From positions 372,001-436,000 of the forward strand of contig RXJH01000001.1 in the NCBI GenBank assembly GCA_003987725.1: DNA of 64,000 nucleotides. Reading direction: 5' to 3'. This document shows, piece by piece, positions 19,063 to 26,907 of this stretch. Origin of the DNA: Hyphomicrobium sp. GTDB taxonomy: Bacteria; Pseudomonadota; Alphaproteobacteria; Rhizobiales; Hyphomicrobiaceae. Both the position numbers and the translations under genes were made by a program. The number at the start of each line of letters is the position of its first letter. The first letter of the stretch is position 1. A model generated the notes under the pieces. The model searched no databases, was not told where the DNA came from, and worked only from the letters and a program-made list of their open reading frames with translations.

Positions 19063-19427
19063 GGTTCATGGTGACATTTACGCGAAGCATAGTCGCGACA
19101 GTCGTTCTCACAGCTCTGGCGGTTAGCGTGGCGCCGATCGTTCCGGGCATGACGACTTCTGCTTTTGCCGAAAAATTCTGCGGTCCCGATACGCAAAGCG
19201 GCGAGGCATCCGGCAAGACCGAAACTGAAGCAACGGATGCCGCTACGGCATGGTGGTCGTCGCGCGCAGGTTCGCTCGGCAAGGGCTACGAATTCTGGGA
19301 CGAGGCTAAGGACAAGAACGTGAGCTGCCATCCGGGCCCGTTCGGCACGGTCAAATGCAAAGCCTCCGGCAAGCCTTGCCTGCGCGAAGGGCTACTGCCC
19401 GACGACGGAAAACGGCAAGATCTTTGA
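19059..19427 (+). CDS. Small exported cysteine-containing protein, last gene of the mxa unit
   Basis: A 122-residue protein with a signal peptide (about 1-37, SAFA-EKFC). The mature part of about 85 residues has four Cys (FCGPDT, VSCHP, VKCKASGKPC) and an Ala/Thr/Trp-rich helix (TEATDAATAWWSSRAGSL). It is coupled to the TraB/GumN gene by ATGA. Function unknown. Position suggests a role linked to methanol oxidation or calcium/metal handling. Confidence 0.72.
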   Translation: MRFMVTFTRSIVATVVLTALAVSVAPIVPGMTTSAFAEKFCGPDTQSGEASGKTETEATDAATAWWSSRAGSLGKGYEFWDEAKDKNVSCHPGPFGTVKCKASGKPCLREGLLPDDGKRQDL

Positions 19428-19436
19428 GCGACAGAT

Positions 19437-19820
19437 CTAAAGCTCGCTGTATGTTTTCGTCGATTGCATGGACCCGAAGTAGGTTCCGGTCCAGCGCTCA
19501 ACTTTTTCGGGCAGAAAAATAAAGCTCTGAACCTTATAAACCACGCCGCCACTCATGACGGTCTGATCGTTCGCGGCGATCGCATGGGCTGGCAGAAAGA
19601 AAGCGCAGGACTGCTTGCCGACGGCCTTGTTGACGGTATTGGCGGCGATTTCTTCGCTGTCACCTGCAGCTTCGCGTTGGAGGAAAGCGACCTGATCGCT
19701 CTTTGCGCCGCAGAAATAACCTGAAACCCGTACGGGATCATCGGCGCGTGCCGTGGCAAAGGCGGAAGCGATGACCGTGGCGAGAAGGCAAGAGGCGCGC
19801 CATATGTTCGTCCAATGCAT
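19437..19820 (-). CDS. Exported hypothetical protein
   Basis: A 127-residue protein with a signal peptide (ATARA-DDPV) and two Cys (YFCGAK, QSCAFF). It is convergent with the end of the mxa operon, only nine bases away. No domain recognised. Composition and signal peptide support a real gene. Confidence 0.65.
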   Translation of the reverse strand: MHWTNIWRASCLLATVIASAFATARADDPVRVSGYFCGAKSDQVAFLQREAAGDSEEIAANTVNKAVGKQSCAFFLPAHAIAANDQTVMSGGVVYKVQSFIFLPEKVERWTGTYFGSMQSTKTYSEL

Positions 19821-20035
19821 CGGACATCTCCAAAGGCAGAAGGTTCATACCCGTGTGAACCCAACCTCCAAGCGTCCCTCCGAACCCTTTCTTCTCGATT
19901 TCCGAAAGCGTGAGGGAAAACTCGGTAGACCTCAACTGCGGCGGAGCCACACATCCCCGTAAAAAGCCGGATGGTCACAAGAGAAAGGGGCCGCCTGATC
20001 TGCGACTTGCTTACAGGCCAGGCGGCCAAGGAAAC

Positions 20036-20440
20036 CTATTCGACGAGAAGCAGGAAAGATTTCCCGGCGTCGGTCGTGAGTTCCTTGTCGTCGAGCGTGC
20101 CGTCGCCATCGGGATCGGCAGCCTTGAAGCGCGCTTCGACTAGCGTCTCGTATTCCTTTTGATCGAGGGTTCCGTCGCTATCGGGATCGGCGGTCTTGAT
20201 AGCAGCTGCATCGACGCGGCCCGAAAGCTCCTTCGCATCGAGAGTGCCGTCTTTGTCAGGGTCCAGCTTCGCGAACACGGCCGCAGCCGCAGTTTTCGCT
20301 TCCTGCAAATCAACTGTCCCGTCTTTATCGGGATCGAGAGCACTCAGAGTCGTGGACGCCGCCAGAAGGGGGCTTGTATAGCTGATGCCTGCGAGTCCAG
20401 CGATGGCGAGGGCGGCAGCGCTCAGTAGTTTCGATTTCAT
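20036..20440 (-). CDS. lanM: Lanmodulin homologue, periplasmic lanthanide-binding EF-hand protein
   Basis: A 134-residue precursor with a signal peptide (about 1-28). It has four EF-hand loops at 36-47, 60-71, 85-96 and 109-120: DPDKDGTVDLQE, DPDKDGTLDAKE, DPDSDGTLDQKE and DPDGDGTLDDKE. Pro at loop position 2, Asp at position 9 and only 12-13 residues between loops are the hallmarks of lanmodulin, which binds lanthanides with picomolar affinity in Methylorubrum extorquens. All four loops start with Asp here, whereas I recall the fourth loop of the M. extorquens protein starting with Asn. A strong AGGAG precedes the ATG. It lies close to the mxa operon and downstream of a NarL-type regulator on the same strand. 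Confidence 0.93.
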   Translation of the reverse strand: MKSKLLSAAALAIAGLAGISYTSPLLAASTTLSALDPDKDGTVDLQEAKTAAAAVFAKLDPDKDGTLDAKELSGRVDAAAIKTADPDSDGTLDQKEYETLVEARFKAADPDGDGTLDDKELTTDAGKSFLLLVE

Positions 20441-20800
20441 TCGAATAAACTCCTCTTGGATTGCTCGCGCCGGTGCGGCATGAACATTCGCGTGCTAACG
20501 GAGGGATAAATTCCCGATACGCGGGACTAGTTGCATGTTAGCAGAGGATAATTTCCAGGCTTAAGGTGATATTTTGGAAGCAAAATCGGGAAAAATTCCC
20601 ATTCCCTTCTTTGTCGCGGAGGGATTCGCCGCCGGATGCGTTCAATATTTAAGAGCTTTCGCTGCTCTCATTGTCCCGCCGCGCATCGTTCAGGCATGGT
20701 CGCCGTCCGGGCTTCGCTGACGGGATTCGAGGATAATCTTTAGAAAACGAGAGTCGCCGGAGATCGTTCGCCCTGAGCGCTCGCCAAGTTGGCGTTACGC
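20441..20800. promoter_or_regulatory. lanM upstream region
   Basis: A 360-base gap between the response regulator gene and lanM, both minus strand. It must contain the lanM promoter unless lanM is read from the regulator. I see no gene and cannot assign a definite operator. Confidence 0.4.
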
Positions 20801-21418
20801 TCAAACGAGCTTTAGCTCGACGGCAATGCGGACCATTTCTGACGACGTGCGCGCGTTGAGCTTTGTGCGCAACATCGCGCAATCGGCCGCGACGGTCTTA
20901 TACGAGACGGAAATATCGTTGGCGATTTCGGCCATGCTGCGCCCCCGGGCCAGCATCCTCAGAACAACATGTTCGCGGTCGCTCAGCAATGCGGTCGTTC
21001 CGCCGGCACGAGATCTGATCAGCGCCATCTCCTGGATAAGGTCATCTGATATCCAGGAACCCCCGCGCGCAACCGCAAGAACGGCATCTCTCAAATCGAA
21101 CGGGTTGCCATTTTTGCTCACATAGCTTTTTGCCCCGCATTCTATTGCCTGAATGGCCAGCATCGGAGTGTCGCTCATCGAGAAAACGACGATCCGAGCG
21201 TTGGGATCATTCGTGACAAATTCGCGGGTGAGGTCGAGGCCAGAGCCATCGGGAAGATTGATATCGATGACGGTGACGTCGGGCGCCTCATCTTTCATCG
21301 CGATGCGTGCTGCGGACGCCGTACGCGCTTCGATCATTGTCACTCCGTCATCTCCGGAAAACAAAGCCCGGCAACCGGAAATGACGATAGGATGATCCTC
21401 GACCACGAGAAGCTTCAC
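20801..21418 (-). CDS. NarL/FixJ-type response regulator, possibly MxaB-like
   Basis: A 205-residue regulator: receiver domain (VVEDHPIVISGC, phosphoacceptor in VTVIDINLPDGSG) and LuxR-type HTH (SDREHVVLRMLARGRSMAEIANDISVSYKTV). It has the same family architecture as the MxaX-like protein at 3.8-4.5 kb but is clearly diverged. In Methylorubrum an orphan response regulator, mxaB, ends the mxa cluster; this gene sits just beyond the cluster but in the opposite direction. No intact kinase adjoins it, only the remnant at 21.5-21.8 kb. It may control lanM and/or mxa genes. MxaB identity is inference. Confidence 0.82.
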   Translation of the reverse strand: MKLLVVEDHPIVISGCRALFSGDDGVTMIEARTASAARIAMKDEAPDVTVIDINLPDGSGLDLTREFVTNDPNARIVVFSMSDTPMLAIQAIECGAKSYVSKNGNPFDLRDAVLAVARGGSWISDDLIQEMALIRSRAGGTTALLSDREHVVLRMLARGRSMAEIANDISVSYKTVAADCAMLRTKLNARTSSEMVRIAVELKLV

Positions 21419-21541
21419 GTTGGCTCGCGCTCACCTTGACTACCAGATTAACTTTGGTTCTAGCGAGCGACGATCGATTATCAATGCCCATTTTTTTGAG
21501 AACTTTTCCCGATTAAATTGCAAACTTTCCCGAGGTCCAGC

Positions 21542-21765
21542 ATGACGGTCGACGTGTCTCGGCAGCGTGACGACGTCGTCGAAGTGAGCGTGCGAGACAA
21601 GGGTCGAGGACGAGACGATTCGTCAGAAGAGGGATTTCGCATGAAGCTATGTGGAAGCGCGTCAATGCGCTCCGGGGGTCCTCCGCAGCCTCCCCAACCG
21701 CCGACAGCGCGACCTTGCTGGACATTCGCTTGCCGGTTACGGCTATGGCATCTACGGAGCCCTAG
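21542..21765 (+). pseudogene. Frameshifted 3' remnant of a histidine kinase
   Basis: One frame from ATG 21542 reads VDVSRQRDDVVEVSVRDKGRG and then GFRMKL, the G boxes of a HATPase domain. From about 21650 the next frame takes over with WKRVNALRGSSAASPTADSA, then TLLDIRLPV, ending at a TAG at 21763-21765. Joined, these are the typical C-terminal 70 residues of a HisKA_3-type kinase. The 5' part is missing. It is divergent from the response regulator at 20.8-21.4 kb and may be what is left of its partner. Confidence 0.72.
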
Positions 21766-21783
21766 ACACACGCGCTTTTGTTC

Positions 21784-22032
21784 CTATCCGAACATCCTGT
21801 AGATGATGCCCGGTGGATAGATGAATTCTCTCTTGCCCAGCACGATTGCGTAGTGGCGCCCAACACGAGGACAGATTCCAACGTAACGGTATACGCGACC
21901 CCATTCGTCTTCGATCGCGTCATAGAGAGGCCCATCCATAAATTGGCCGATCCTCGCGCCCACGGGATGCACATTCCGCAGGATGCAGAATTCCTGGCGT
22001 GCGTTGTCATCAATTCTGAGGTCACAGGGCAT
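21784..22032 (-). CDS. Hypothetical protein
   Basis: An 82-residue protein starting MPCDLRIDDN, with a coding-like composition (DEWGRVYRYVGICPRVGRHY). The ATG at 22032 is favoured over an upstream in-frame start because a GGGGCGAG precedes it. No domain recognised. Confidence 0.55.
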   Translation of the reverse strand: MPCDLRIDDNARQEFCILRNVHPVGARIGQFMDGPLYDAIEDEWGRVYRYVGICPRVGRHYAIVLGKREFIYPPGIIYRMFG

Positions 22033-22277
22033 CGCTCGCCCCGCATTTTCTCGGCGCGTTTGAGATGCAGATTTTTCTGAAACAGGACACGACGCCACCT
22101 CCATTGAGATGGGGCCGTCCCCGATGGGTCATAAGCGCCGGTCGTCCAGCGCGTCCTTATTCAATTTAAGCCAAGGTCGCGGCTACGGCAAATGGTCAAT
22201 GGCTCATGGCTGCGCGCTGAAATTCATCAGCCAGTGCGGCTCGTTAGCCCTTTGGGCCAATACTCGGGATCGAATGA

Positions 22278-22718
22278 CTAACTCCTTTCCATGCGACGAG
22301 GCGCGTGCAGGACGGAATCGTCGCCACGACTGAGGGCTATGCCGAGGCGAAGCGACTCCGCGATCCGCTCCGACCGGTCGATGAATAGCGCCGCAGCCTG
22401 GGGCGGGCAGACGTTGCCTGCGGTTTTTCTGAAAATTGCCAGCCACCGCTCGAAGTGCACGTCCGATATCTCCGCGATTGCAGCGTGCACCGGCATGGGA
22501 CGGCCTTTGTAACGGCCGGTCATCAAGACGACCGACGACCAGAACTCGCGCAGCTTTGCAAGGTGCTCAGACCAGTCGGAAACGCGTGCCGCGAAGACAG
22601 GACCGAGAAGCTCGTCTTCTCTGACAGCCGCATAGAATTCATCGACGAGCGTTCCAATCAATTCTTCATCGATACCTGCGGCCACACCGGGGGCATTGGG
22701 TCGGGGCGCAATGTTCAT
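22278..22718 (-). CDS. Group III truncated haemoglobin
   Basis: A 146-residue 2-on-2 globin of group III: the N-terminal LVDEFYAAVREDELLGPVF helix, the CD/E region WSSVVLMTGRYKGRPMPVH, and the proximal-His segment DVHFERWLAIFRKTAG. These globins bind O2 and NO. It is divergent from nsrR, with an NsrR-type operator in between, which implies a role in NO detoxification. The C-terminal tail is slightly long and charged. Confidence 0.9.
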   Translation of the reverse strand: MNIAPRPNAPGVAAGIDEELIGTLVDEFYAAVREDELLGPVFAARVSDWSEHLAKLREFWSSVVLMTGRYKGRPMPVHAAIAEISDVHFERWLAIFRKTAGNVCPPQAAALFIDRSERIAESLRLGIALSRGDDSVLHAPRRMERS

Positions 22719-22744
22719 GACGTGACCTTTGACGACGGCTGGAA

Positions 22745-22769
22745 TAAGATGTACGAACTATACATCTTA
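22745..22769. promoter_or_regulatory. NsrR-type operator
   Basis: A perfect 9-bp inverted repeat TAAGATGTA / TACATCTTA with 7 bases between. It equals the 11-1-11 NsrR layout (AAGATGTACGA, A, CTATACATCTT). It lies 26 bases upstream of the globin start and 37 upstream of nsrR, so it can control both. Confidence 0.85.
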
Positions 22770-22806
22770 TGTGCCTTGTATCAAGGCGGTACTCGCGGGA
22801 GTGGAC

Positions 22807-23244
22807 ATGCGGCTGACCGTCCTGTCGGATTATTCGCTCCGGGTGCTGATGTACCTCGGCATACATGACGATCGGCTTTGCACGATCGCGGAAATCGCGC
22901 AGTCCTACGGAATTTCTGAAAATCATCTGATGAAGGTGGTGAACCGGCTTGGGCAATGCGGGTTCATCGAGACGACGCGCGGACGGGGTGGCGGTCTGCG
23001 TCTTGGCCGAGAAGCGAAGACAATCACGATTGGCGAAGTCTTGCGGGCGACTGAAGACGATTTCCAGCTGGTGGAATGCTTCGGCGAAGACAGCATGTGC
23101 CGCATCAACGAACCTTGCCGGCTGAAGCAGGCACTGCGGCGTGCGTTGAATGCCTACTTCGCAGAACTCGATAGCTGGACGCTCGCCGACATCGCCGGCA
23201 ATCGGAAAGCGCTCAGCGCCATTCTCGATCATGCGCCAGCCTGA
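22807..23244 (+). CDS. nsrR: NsrR, NO-sensing Rrf2-family repressor
   Basis: A 145-residue Rrf2 regulator. The HTH is YGISENHLMKVVNRLGQCGF with wing RGRGGGLRL. Fe-S cluster ligands are Cys91, Cys98 and Cys104 (ECFGEDSMC, NEPC), matching NsrR rather than IscR. The start at ATG 22807 gives the family N-terminus MRLTVLSDYSLRVLMYL; the longer frame upstream runs through the operator. The binding site lies just upstream, so autoregulation is likely. NO would disrupt the cluster and relieve repression of the globin and of the downstream monooxygenase gene. Confidence 0.9.
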   Translation: MRLTVLSDYSLRVLMYLGIHDDRLCTIAEIAQSYGISENHLMKVVNRLGQCGFIETTRGRGGGLRLGREAKTITIGEVLRATEDDFQLVECFGEDSMCRINEPCRLKQALRRALNAYFAELDSWTLADIAGNRKALSAILDHAPA

Positions 23245-23269
23245 TCGCCTTAAAGGGGGGAGCCCAAAC

Positions 23270-24253
23270 TTGCTAAGGACCAGACTTACAGAAAAGCTCG
23301 ATCTGCGCCTTCCCGTCATCGGAGCGCCCATGGCGTTTGCCGCGGGAGGGCGGCTCGCGGTCGCGATCACCGACGCTGGCGGACTGGGCCTCATCGGGGG
23401 TGGCTATGGCGATGCGGACTGGCTGTCGCAGCAGTTTGCCGCTGCCGGAAACCGGCGTGTCGGCTGCGGTTTCATAACTTGGTCTCTGCGCAAAAAGCCT
23501 GAGCTTCTCGATCTCGTTCTCGATCATCATCCGAAGGCTGTGCTTTTGTCCTTCGACGACCCCTCGCCATTCGCCGCTCGCATCAAGGATCGCGGCATAA
23601 CACTGCTCTGCCAAATTCAAACGCGGCGCGATGCGGAACACGCTCTCGATTGCGGCGCCGACGTCATCGTCGCCCAAGGCTCAGAGGCTGGAGGTCACGG
23701 TGAAAAGCGGGGCACCTTCTCGCTGGTTCCTGAAATTGCGGATTTGATTTCCAAGAAGTCGCCCTCAACGCTGCTCTGCGCTGCTGGCGGCGTTGCGGAC
23801 GCTCGAGGGCTTGCGGCCGCGTTGATGCTCGGCGCCGATGGCGTTCTCATCGGTTCACGTCTTTGGGCTTCGGAAGAAGCCAACGTCAGCACGCGTATGC
23901 ATCAGGCGGCGCTTGGCGCGACGGGCGACGACACCATCCGATCACAGGTCATGGATTTGGCACGGAAGCTCGATTGGCCGAACCGGTACAGCGCCCGTGT
24001 CCTCAAGAACCGCTTCATCGAGCGGTGGCATGGACACGAAGCGGAACTGTGCGCGGTCGCCGATGAAGAAGCCGTCAAATATCGCGCGGCTTGGGCTGAC
24101 GGAGATCCTGAAAACAGCAACACATTCGTCGGCGAAGCCGCCGGTATAATCCATGAGATTGAACCCGTTGCACGGATCCTGGATCGCATGGTGCAAGATG
24201 CGGAACGCCTGCTGTCGTCCGGCGCAGCCGTGAGCCACCCCTCGCCCGCATGA
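23270..24253 (+). CDS. Nitronate monooxygenase / 2-nitropropane dioxygenase family
   Basis: A 327-residue FMN-dependent TIM barrel. Seen: LPVIGAPMAFAAGGRLAVAI at the N-terminus, the FMN phosphate segment DVIVAQGSEAGGHG, and LLCAAGGVADARGLAAALML followed by GADGVLIGSRLWAS. It oxidises alkyl nitronates to carbonyls and nitrite. The start is uncertain: TTG 23270 has a strong GGGGGGAG eight bases upstream, while ATG 23231 would overlap nsrR. It probably shares the nsrR transcript, linking it to nitrosative stress. A FabK-like enoyl reductase is a less likely alternative. Confidence 0.85.
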   Translation: MLRTRLTEKLDLRLPVIGAPMAFAAGGRLAVAITDAGGLGLIGGGYGDADWLSQQFAAAGNRRVGCGFITWSLRKKPELLDLVLDHHPKAVLLSFDDPSPFAARIKDRGITLLCQIQTRRDAEHALDCGADVIVAQGSEAGGHGEKRGTFSLVPEIADLISKKSPSTLLCAAGGVADARGLAAALMLGADGVLIGSRLWASEEANVSTRMHQAALGATGDDTIRSQVMDLARKLDWPNRYSARVLKNRFIERWHGHEAELCAVADEEAVKYRAAWADGDPENSNTFVGEAAGIIHEIEPVARILDRMVQDAERLLSSGAAVSHPSPA

Positions 24254-24376
24254 CCGGCAAGATCCATTTCGTCAACAAGTAGCAGGCAAACGAGAAGCCA
24301 TGGTTATGTTTGCCGGCGGTCCACGAAAGCGACCTGTAGAGCTAGTGTTCTGAGCATGGCGGCATTATTCCGCACA

Positions 24377-24410
24377 CTCGAAACCCGGAAGCTTCCCACC
24401 GGGTTTCGAG
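24377..24410. terminator. Perfect 12-bp hairpin between convergent genes
   Basis: CTCGAAACCCGG / CCGGGTTTCGAG with a 10-base loop, between the monooxygenase gene and the minus-strand EF-hand gene. There is no T-run, but position and stability suggest a bidirectional transcription end. Confidence 0.6.
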
Positions 24411-24437
24411 CTAACTGTCAGTGTACTCAGGACGATC

Positions 24438-24743
24438 TTAGTACTTCTTAGGGCACCAAGATTCCGACGAGGATTTGCATGCCTCGGGGAAGGCCTTCGC
24501 CATTTTCTCCGCCGCAGCCCATTCCTGCTCATCGATGCTGTTGTTCACGTCCACGTCGATCGCGGTAAACGTCGGCGCCGGATCGAGCTTCAGCTTGGCC
24601 ACGTTCGCTTCATACTCCGTGCGGCTGATCGTGCCGCTGCCATCGGTGTCGAGTATCTTGAAATTGTCAGCCCAGCTGCCGGCGACGGCGGCTGTTCCCG
24701 AAAGCAGTAGAAACGAAGCGAAAGCGACCCATTTTTTGGTCAT
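24438..24743 (-). CDS. Exported two-EF-hand protein
   Basis: A 101-residue protein with a signal peptide (about 1-21). EF loop 1 is 32-43 (DTDGSGTISRTE), canonical for calcium. Loop 2 is 63-74 (DVDVNNSIDEQE), which lacks the central Gly and may bind weakly. Two Cys lie in the tail (EACKSS, SWCPKKY). Loops lack the Pro of lanmodulin, so this is a separate family. It may buffer periplasmic calcium. Confidence 0.8.
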   Translation of the reverse strand: MTKKWVAFASFLLLSGTAAVAGSWADNFKILDTDGSGTISRTEYEANVAKLKLDPAPTFTAIDVDVNNSIDEQEWAAAEKMAKAFPEACKSSSESWCPKKY

Positions 24744-25355
24744 TGCGTCTTCTCCCTAATATATCGTTCTATCGTCGTGACGTCGTCGGCCGTTGCGGCC
24801 AACGATTCTGCCGCCGGTTTTTGGCGGCCCCCAACGGGCGCCTTCTGGCCAATCTTAATCAATGGCAAGCTTTCCAAATCCCAGCAGGACATCCTGGCAG
24901 GCGCGTCAGGACGATAGCTTTTTGCCTTCGGGCACTTGGCGGAATGGGGCGACCTCTCTTTTAACCAGCGAGCGCGCTCTCCGGCCTGTCTGGCCTAGAA
25001 CATGCGCTTTGGGAGAGAGGATCTTGAGCCAGCCGAGCCTTGGGGTTGGCGAGGCATTCTCAGCAACCGCACTCGCGCTCCGGACCGCACTCATTGCACT
25101 GAGGAACGCTAACAGCAGTTCGCGGCGCCTTCGGTCCTCTCGCTCGGAGACGTGTTGCTAACTCCCGGGCTGCGCTAAGGCTTTTCGAAGTCCGCTTCTT
25201 TGTCAGAAATCTCTCAATCGCGGCTGTCATTGTCCGCAAGGACAGGCCGCTGAGGGCCGTTGGCGCGTGCCGATGCAACATTTAACGGCGGCAACAGAGT
25301 TTTCGGTCCCGCCCCTGACAGGCGCCGGGCTTTCGTAGTACGTTGACGGCTTAAT
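24744..25355. other. Intergenic region without a supported gene
   Basis: About 610 bases between divergent genes. Open frames have junk-like composition. It must hold promoters for the EF-hand gene and the cyclase gene, which I cannot place. Confidence 0.45.
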
Positions 25356-26825
25356 TTGGCAAATGGACGGGAACCGCAGTTGAGACGCAAGATTGCTGCC
25401 ATCCTCGCGGCCGATATCGCAGGTTATAGTCGCCTGGTCGCCGAGGATGAAGAAGAGACGCTGCGCCGCCTTGCCGTTTACCGCGGCGTCTTCGAGGACT
25501 TCGTTTCCCGCGCCGGAGGCCGCGTCTTCAATACGGCTGGTGACGGATTTCTTGCCGAGTTTCCCAGTGCTGTCGACGCCGTCCGCTGCGCGATCGACGC
25601 CCAGGAAAGTTTGAGAACACGGAACCTCGCCTATCCGCCGAGCCGGCAGATGGCCTTCCGCATGGGTCTGACGATCGGCGACGTGGTCGATCGCGACGGC
25701 GACCTTCTCGGCGACGGCGTCAATATCGCCGCCCGCCTCCAGACTCTCGCGGAGCCGGGCCGCATTTGCATATCCAAATCCGTGTACGATGCGGTGGCCA
25801 ACAAGCTATCGGTGCACTTCACCGACCTCGGCGCCCAGCAGGTGAAAAACATCCCGAACCCGGTGCACGTCTTCGGCGTCGCGACCGGCGAGGTCGCTCA
25901 GCCCAAGCCCGCCAAGAAAACCCCTTTGGGCAAGTCGAACATCCGGCCGCTTACGGCCGCCGCCGCGATAGCCGGGGCGTTGCTGGTTGGCGCCGCAGCC
26001 GCGATGTTGACGAAGTCCATCGTGGAGCCCGCGAAGAAGACAACGGCGGAAGAAGCGACGAAGCCCGCGGCTGTTGTGGCGTCTCAATCGGATGACGCAA
26101 CGAATGCGCGTTCAGGCTCGCAGATCGAGTTGACGAAGGCCCCGGCTGCCGAAACAGCCGCGGCGGCTAGCGTTACTCCGGCGACGGCTTCGCCGCCGAC
26201 GACCGATATAGCCGCCAACAATCCAAAGCCCGCGACGGCCAATCAGAGCGACGACGTGGCCTCGATGGGCCGATTGCGGCCGCGCTGGTGGAGCGAGTGC
26301 AAGGGTGGGGATCGTGCGGCTGCGATAAGCGCCTGCCGCCGGCTCATCGATAACGGCGGGATCGAAGGGACGGATCTGGCGCTCGCGTACGAGAAGCTCG
26401 CATACGCGCAGCGGCAGGGCGGACAGCTTGACGATGCCATCGCCTCTTTCACGACGTCGATAAGCACGGCGGAATCAGCCAGTGCCTACAACGAGCGCGG
26501 TACGGCCTATTTCCTAAAAGGCCAAGTGAACGACGCGATGGCCGATTATGACCGCGCCATCGCTCTCGACGGCACCAATGGCAATGCGTTCAACAACCGT
26601 GCTTGGGTGAACTACAAGCTTGGCCGCATCAAGGAGGCCAAGGCCGACGCCGACAGGGCGCAAAGTCTGAGCCCCGCCAAGGCCGACGTCTACGATACCC
26701 GCGGCCACATCTTCGAAGCTCTGGGCGATCGGGCAGCAGCGATCAAGAGTTTTGAAAAGGCTCTTGCGCTCGATTCCACACTGCAATCCAGCGAAGCGGC
26801 GCTGAAGCGGTTGGGTGCTCGATAA
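25356..26825 (+). CDS. Class III adenylate/guanylate cyclase with C-terminal TPR repeats
   Basis: A 489-residue protein. The catalytic domain (about 8-175) carries metal-binding Asp in AADIAGYSRL and in NTAGDGFLAEF, and the GDGVNIAARLQTLAEPG motif. A membrane helix follows (about 206-227), then a low-complexity Ala/Thr/Pro linker and three to four TPRs (AYNERGTAYFLKGQVNDAM, AFNNRAWVNYKLGRIKEA). This cyclase-TM-TPR layout is common in rhizobia-like bacteria. The start is TTG: 25356 or 25380, both with weak sites. A strong terminator follows. Confidence 0.88.
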   Translation: MANGREPQLRRKIAAILAADIAGYSRLVAEDEEETLRRLAVYRGVFEDFVSRAGGRVFNTAGDGFLAEFPSAVDAVRCAIDAQESLRTRNLAYPPSRQMAFRMGLTIGDVVDRDGDLLGDGVNIAARLQTLAEPGRICISKSVYDAVANKLSVHFTDLGAQQVKNIPNPVHVFGVATGEVAQPKPAKKTPLGKSNIRPLTAAAAIAGALLVGAAAAMLTKSIVEPAKKTTAEEATKPAAVVASQSDDATNARSGSQIELTKAPAAETAAAASVTPATASPPTTDIAANNPKPATANQSDDVASMGRLRPRWWSECKGGDRAAAISACRRLIDNGGIEGTDLALAYEKLAYAQRQGGQLDDAIASFTTSISTAESASAYNERGTAYFLKGQVNDAMADYDRAIALDGTNGNAFNNRAWVNYKLGRIKEAKADADRAQSLSPAKADVYDTRGHIFEALGDRAAAIKSFEKALALDSTLQSSEAALKRLGAR

Positions 26826-26830
26826 AAAAA

Positions 26831-26857
26831 AGAGCCCGGCAAATAAAACCGGGCTCT
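26831..26857. terminator. Bidirectional intrinsic terminator
   Basis: A 9-bp perfect stem AGAGCCCGG / CCGGGCTCT with a 9-base A-rich loop. A run of A precedes it and ATTTAG follows it, so it can stop both the cyclase gene and the convergent OmpA-family gene. Confidence 0.88.
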
Positions 26858-26907
26858 ATTTAGTCTCTATACCGCCTACCGCGCACGGGTCGTTTGTGCC
26901 CACCTCT

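Noticed and set aside
20036-20440. Possibility that this is an ordinary calmodulin-like protein
   Set aside because: Pro at position 2 of all four loops and the 12-13 residue spacings are specific to lanmodulin.
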